Source: Desulfobacteria bacterium (GTDB lineage: Bacteria; Desulfobacterota; Desulfobacteria; Desulfobacterales; C00003060). Taken from it: 6,304 bases of DNA. Positions 4,729 to 6,304 of this stretch are shown in pieces. Position 1 is the first letter of the stretch. Each line of letters opens with the position of its first letter. Under the pieces are notes generated by a model that was given only the letters and a program-made list of their open reading frames with translations, made no database searches and was not told the DNA's origin. Where the stretch lies: contig JAQYWL010000117.1 of assembly GCA_030145035.1 (NCBI GenBank), forward strand, positions 1 through 6,304, in the 5' to 3' direction. A program made the translations under genes and the position numbers.

Positions 4729-6304
4729 CTAAAAAGCTCCTTCCAGGGCGTCATCAATCACCTCAAACATCTGCTGGTCCCGGTACCCCAGAAGCACCGA
4801 GGCGCTGTTGGGACACACTGCCGCACAAGAACCGCAGCCCTGGCACATAAGCACATCCACCACGATCTTATCCGTGTCCTCATCATACCATCTGGCTCCA
4901 TAGGGACACGCTGCAATGCATTGCTCGCACAGTGAGCAAAGGCTGTGACGCACCTCGGCCACGACGCCACCTGCGGCCAGACGTTCGCTGCTCAGGATCC
5001 TGAGAGCCCGCTGTGCGGCTGCCTCGGCCTGAGCAATCGACTCGGTGATGGAGGAGGGCGAATGGGCAATCCCGCACATAAAGATCCCTTCCTTCATGAA
5101 ATCCACCGGCCGCCATTTGGATTCCGCTTCCTGGAAAAAGCCGTCGTTGTCCACCTCCACCCCGAACATGTCTGCAAGCTTTTTGTGGTCGCCCGGAATG
5201 ACTCCAGTGCTGGGCACAAGTGCGAGCTTTTTCTGGTCGCCAGCAACGATCCCTGTGCTGAGCACAAGCAGGTCGGGGTGCAATACAATTTCCCGGCCAA
5301 GGATTGGATCAATGGCGGAAATGCGTGGGCGGCCATTTTCAACCGTTACCTGGGGCTTTTCGCTCACTTCGTACTGAATAAAAAGCACCCCGGCCTGACG
5401 GGCCCTGGTATAATAAGTCTCCATGAACCCATAGGCCATGATATCCCTGTAAAAGATGTAAACCTGGATCTCAGGGTTTTGTTCCTTGAGGTAGAGGGCG
5501 TTTTTCAGGGCCGAGGCACAGCAGATCCGGCTACAGTAATTGCGTGGTTCCTCCCTGGAGTCCACGCACTGGATCATGGCCACCACACCAAGGTTGGCAG
5601 GGTTCATGGTTCCGTCTTCAAGCTTCTGCTCCAATTCGTGCTGGGTGACTATGGCCTCGCTTTTGCCGTAAGAGTATGACTCGGTCTTGGCTTCATGAGC
5701 GCCGGTAGCCAGCACTGCCACGCCGTGCTCCAGGGTTTCGCCTGCCCCCTCCGCCTTCTCAATGGTCGTGATAAAACGGCCGACTCGCCCCTGGGAGTGG
5801 ATCACCCGCGCCTTCTTGTAAACATGGATGTGCGGATGCTTTTCCACCCTGGAGATCGTGTTCTCCAGGAGATCCTGGGGTGAATACCCTTCAAGAGTCC
5901 GATGCAACAAGCGGACATTGCCTCCCAATTCTTCTGCCTGTTCTACCAGGCCCACCTCAAAGCCGTGGTCGGCAATGGCGAGAGCTGCGGTCATCCCGGC
6001 AATCCCGCCTCCCATAACCAGAGCCTTCTGGATGATCGGAGTAGTGGGTACTGGCAAGGGGTCCGTGCCCTTCAGCGTGCCAATGCCCATGGCTATCGTC
6101 GAACGAATATCCCGACCTGCCTGCTCCTTATCCCCATTGCGGCCAGGAAATACCGTGGTTCGGATGTCCACCACATCCATGAGCGCCGGGTGAAGGCCAA
6201 CTGCTTCACCCAATTCCTGAAGCTTTTCTGTATACACGTAGGGCATACAAGCGCCAATCAGAACTCGATTCGCCTTGGAGTCCTGCAATTTCTCTTGCAG
6301 TTCA
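4729..6304 (-). CDS. hdrA: Heterodisulfide reductase-type subunit A (HdrA), 5' end outside window
   Basis: HdrA is the flavin and iron-sulfur subunit that accepts electrons and feeds HdrC and HdrB; in several systems its FAD bifurcates electrons. About 524 residues are visible and the frame stays open to the window edge, so the TTG at 6286-6288 is probably an internal leucine, not the start. Counting from that codon: the end of the N-terminal domain includes NRVLIGACMPY (Cys14, the place of the family's C-S/T-P motif). A dinucleotide-binding motif GGGIAGM (93-99) opens the FAD domain, with VLATG near 192-196. The HdrA cysteine block comprises Cys241, Cys252, Cys256 and Cys257 (YCSRICC). A GIFMCGIAHSP segment comes near 401-411. 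Two C-terminal [4Fe-4S] motifs follow, Cys451/454/457/461 and Cys482/485/488/492, each CX2CX2CX3C. A 16-residue tandem duplication occupies 341-372. QmoA/QmoB-like proteins are related, but the HdrC and HdrB neighbours favour HdrA. Confidence 0.94.
   Translation of the reverse strand, partial: ELQEKLQDSKANRVLIGACMPYVYTEKLQELGEAVGLHPALMDVVDIRTTVFPGRNGDKEQAGRDIRSTIAMGIGTLKGTDPLPVPTTPIIQKALVMGGGIAGMTAALAIADHGFEVGLVEQAEELGGNVRLLHRTLEGYSPQDLLENTISRVEKHPHIHVYKKARVIHSQGRVGRFITTIEKAEGAGETLEHGVAVLATGAHEAKTESYSYGKSEAIVTQHELEQKLEDGTMNPANLGVVAMIQCVDSREEPRNYCSRICCASALKNALYLKEQNPEIQVYIFYRDIMAYGFMETYYTRARQAGVLFIQYEVSEKPQVTVENGRPRISAIDPILGREIVLHPDLLVLSTGIVAGDQKKLALVPSTGVIPGDHKKLADMFGVEVDNDGFFQEAESKWRPVDFMKEGIFMCGIAHSPSSITESIAQAEAAAQRALRILSSERLAAGGVVAEVRHSLCSLCEQCIAACPYGARWYDEDTDKIVVDVLMCQGCGSCAAVCPNSASVLLGYRDQQMFEVIDDALEGAF
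5173..5268 (-). repeat. In-frame 48-base tandem duplication within hdrA
   Basis: The segments 5173-5220 and 5221-5268 agree at 39 of 48 bases and abut exactly. They encode LVLSTGIVAGDQKKLA and then LVPSTGVIPGDHKKLA, 11 of 16 residues identical. The unit covers the late FAD-domain strand and the helix that follows. Related HdrA proteins normally show one such segment before the GV-x-(D/N)-x-DGFF region. Frame is kept and neither copy is broken. The divergence between copies shows the event is not recent. Confidence 0.85.

Noticed and set aside
4945..5679. Plus-strand open frame of 244 codons opposite hdrA
   Set aside because: It is fully antisense to conserved HdrA sequence, its product has no family features, and the Hdr reading explains the region completely.
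6286..6288. TTG as the start of hdrA
   Set aside because: The frame continues upstream without a stop to the window edge (ELQEK before it), and HdrA proteins have a longer N-terminal domain, so the codon is most likely internal.

Overview
The window reads as chromosome from a strictly anaerobic bacterium of moderate GC. The evidence is a soluble heterodisulfide reductase (Hdr) gene set together with a C_GCAxxG_C_C redox protein, a pairing common in Desulfobacterota, Dehalococcoidia-type Chloroflexota and anaerobic Firmicutes. The sequence alone does not settle the phylum.

Left part (1-1663, + strand): a sigma70-like promoter leads into a TPP (THI-box) riboswitch, an intrinsic terminator and then thiC, the pyrimidine-forming enzyme of thiamine synthesis. 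Aptamer stem P1, the terminator and an alternative antiterminator helix can all be traced, so a transcription-attenuation switch is visible at base level. A possible divergent gene begins at position 40 on the minus strand and runs off the window.

Middle (1673-2501, - strand): two small genes convergent with thiC, probably co-transcribed. The first is a C_GCAxxG_C_C family putative redox protein. The second is an unrecognised 110-residue protein whose stop codon lies 9 bases from that of thiC. A gene-free stretch (2502-3002) follows. It holds an inverted array of degenerate 7-base repeats (CAGGTTT/CAGTGTT/CAGGTGT type) and, near its right end, the intrinsic terminator of the next operon.

Right part (3003-6304, - strand): an operon in the order hdrA (5' end outside the window), hdrC, hdrB. 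HdrA carries FAD and iron-sulfur clusters, HdrC relays electrons through two [4Fe-4S] clusters, and HdrB holds two CCG domains that bind the catalytic noncubane clusters. Together they would form a cytoplasmic Hdr-type electron-transfer complex, possibly electron bifurcating; the partner that feeds HdrA is not in view.

Two features stand out. The hdrA-hdrC gap contains a 216-base gene-less element with terminal inverted repeats and matching 8-base flanking direct repeats, which looks like a MITE inserted inside the operon; its interior is built from the same 7-base repeat family as the other intergenic region. HdrA itself contains a diverged 48-base in-frame tandem duplication (16 residues) at the end of its FAD domain.
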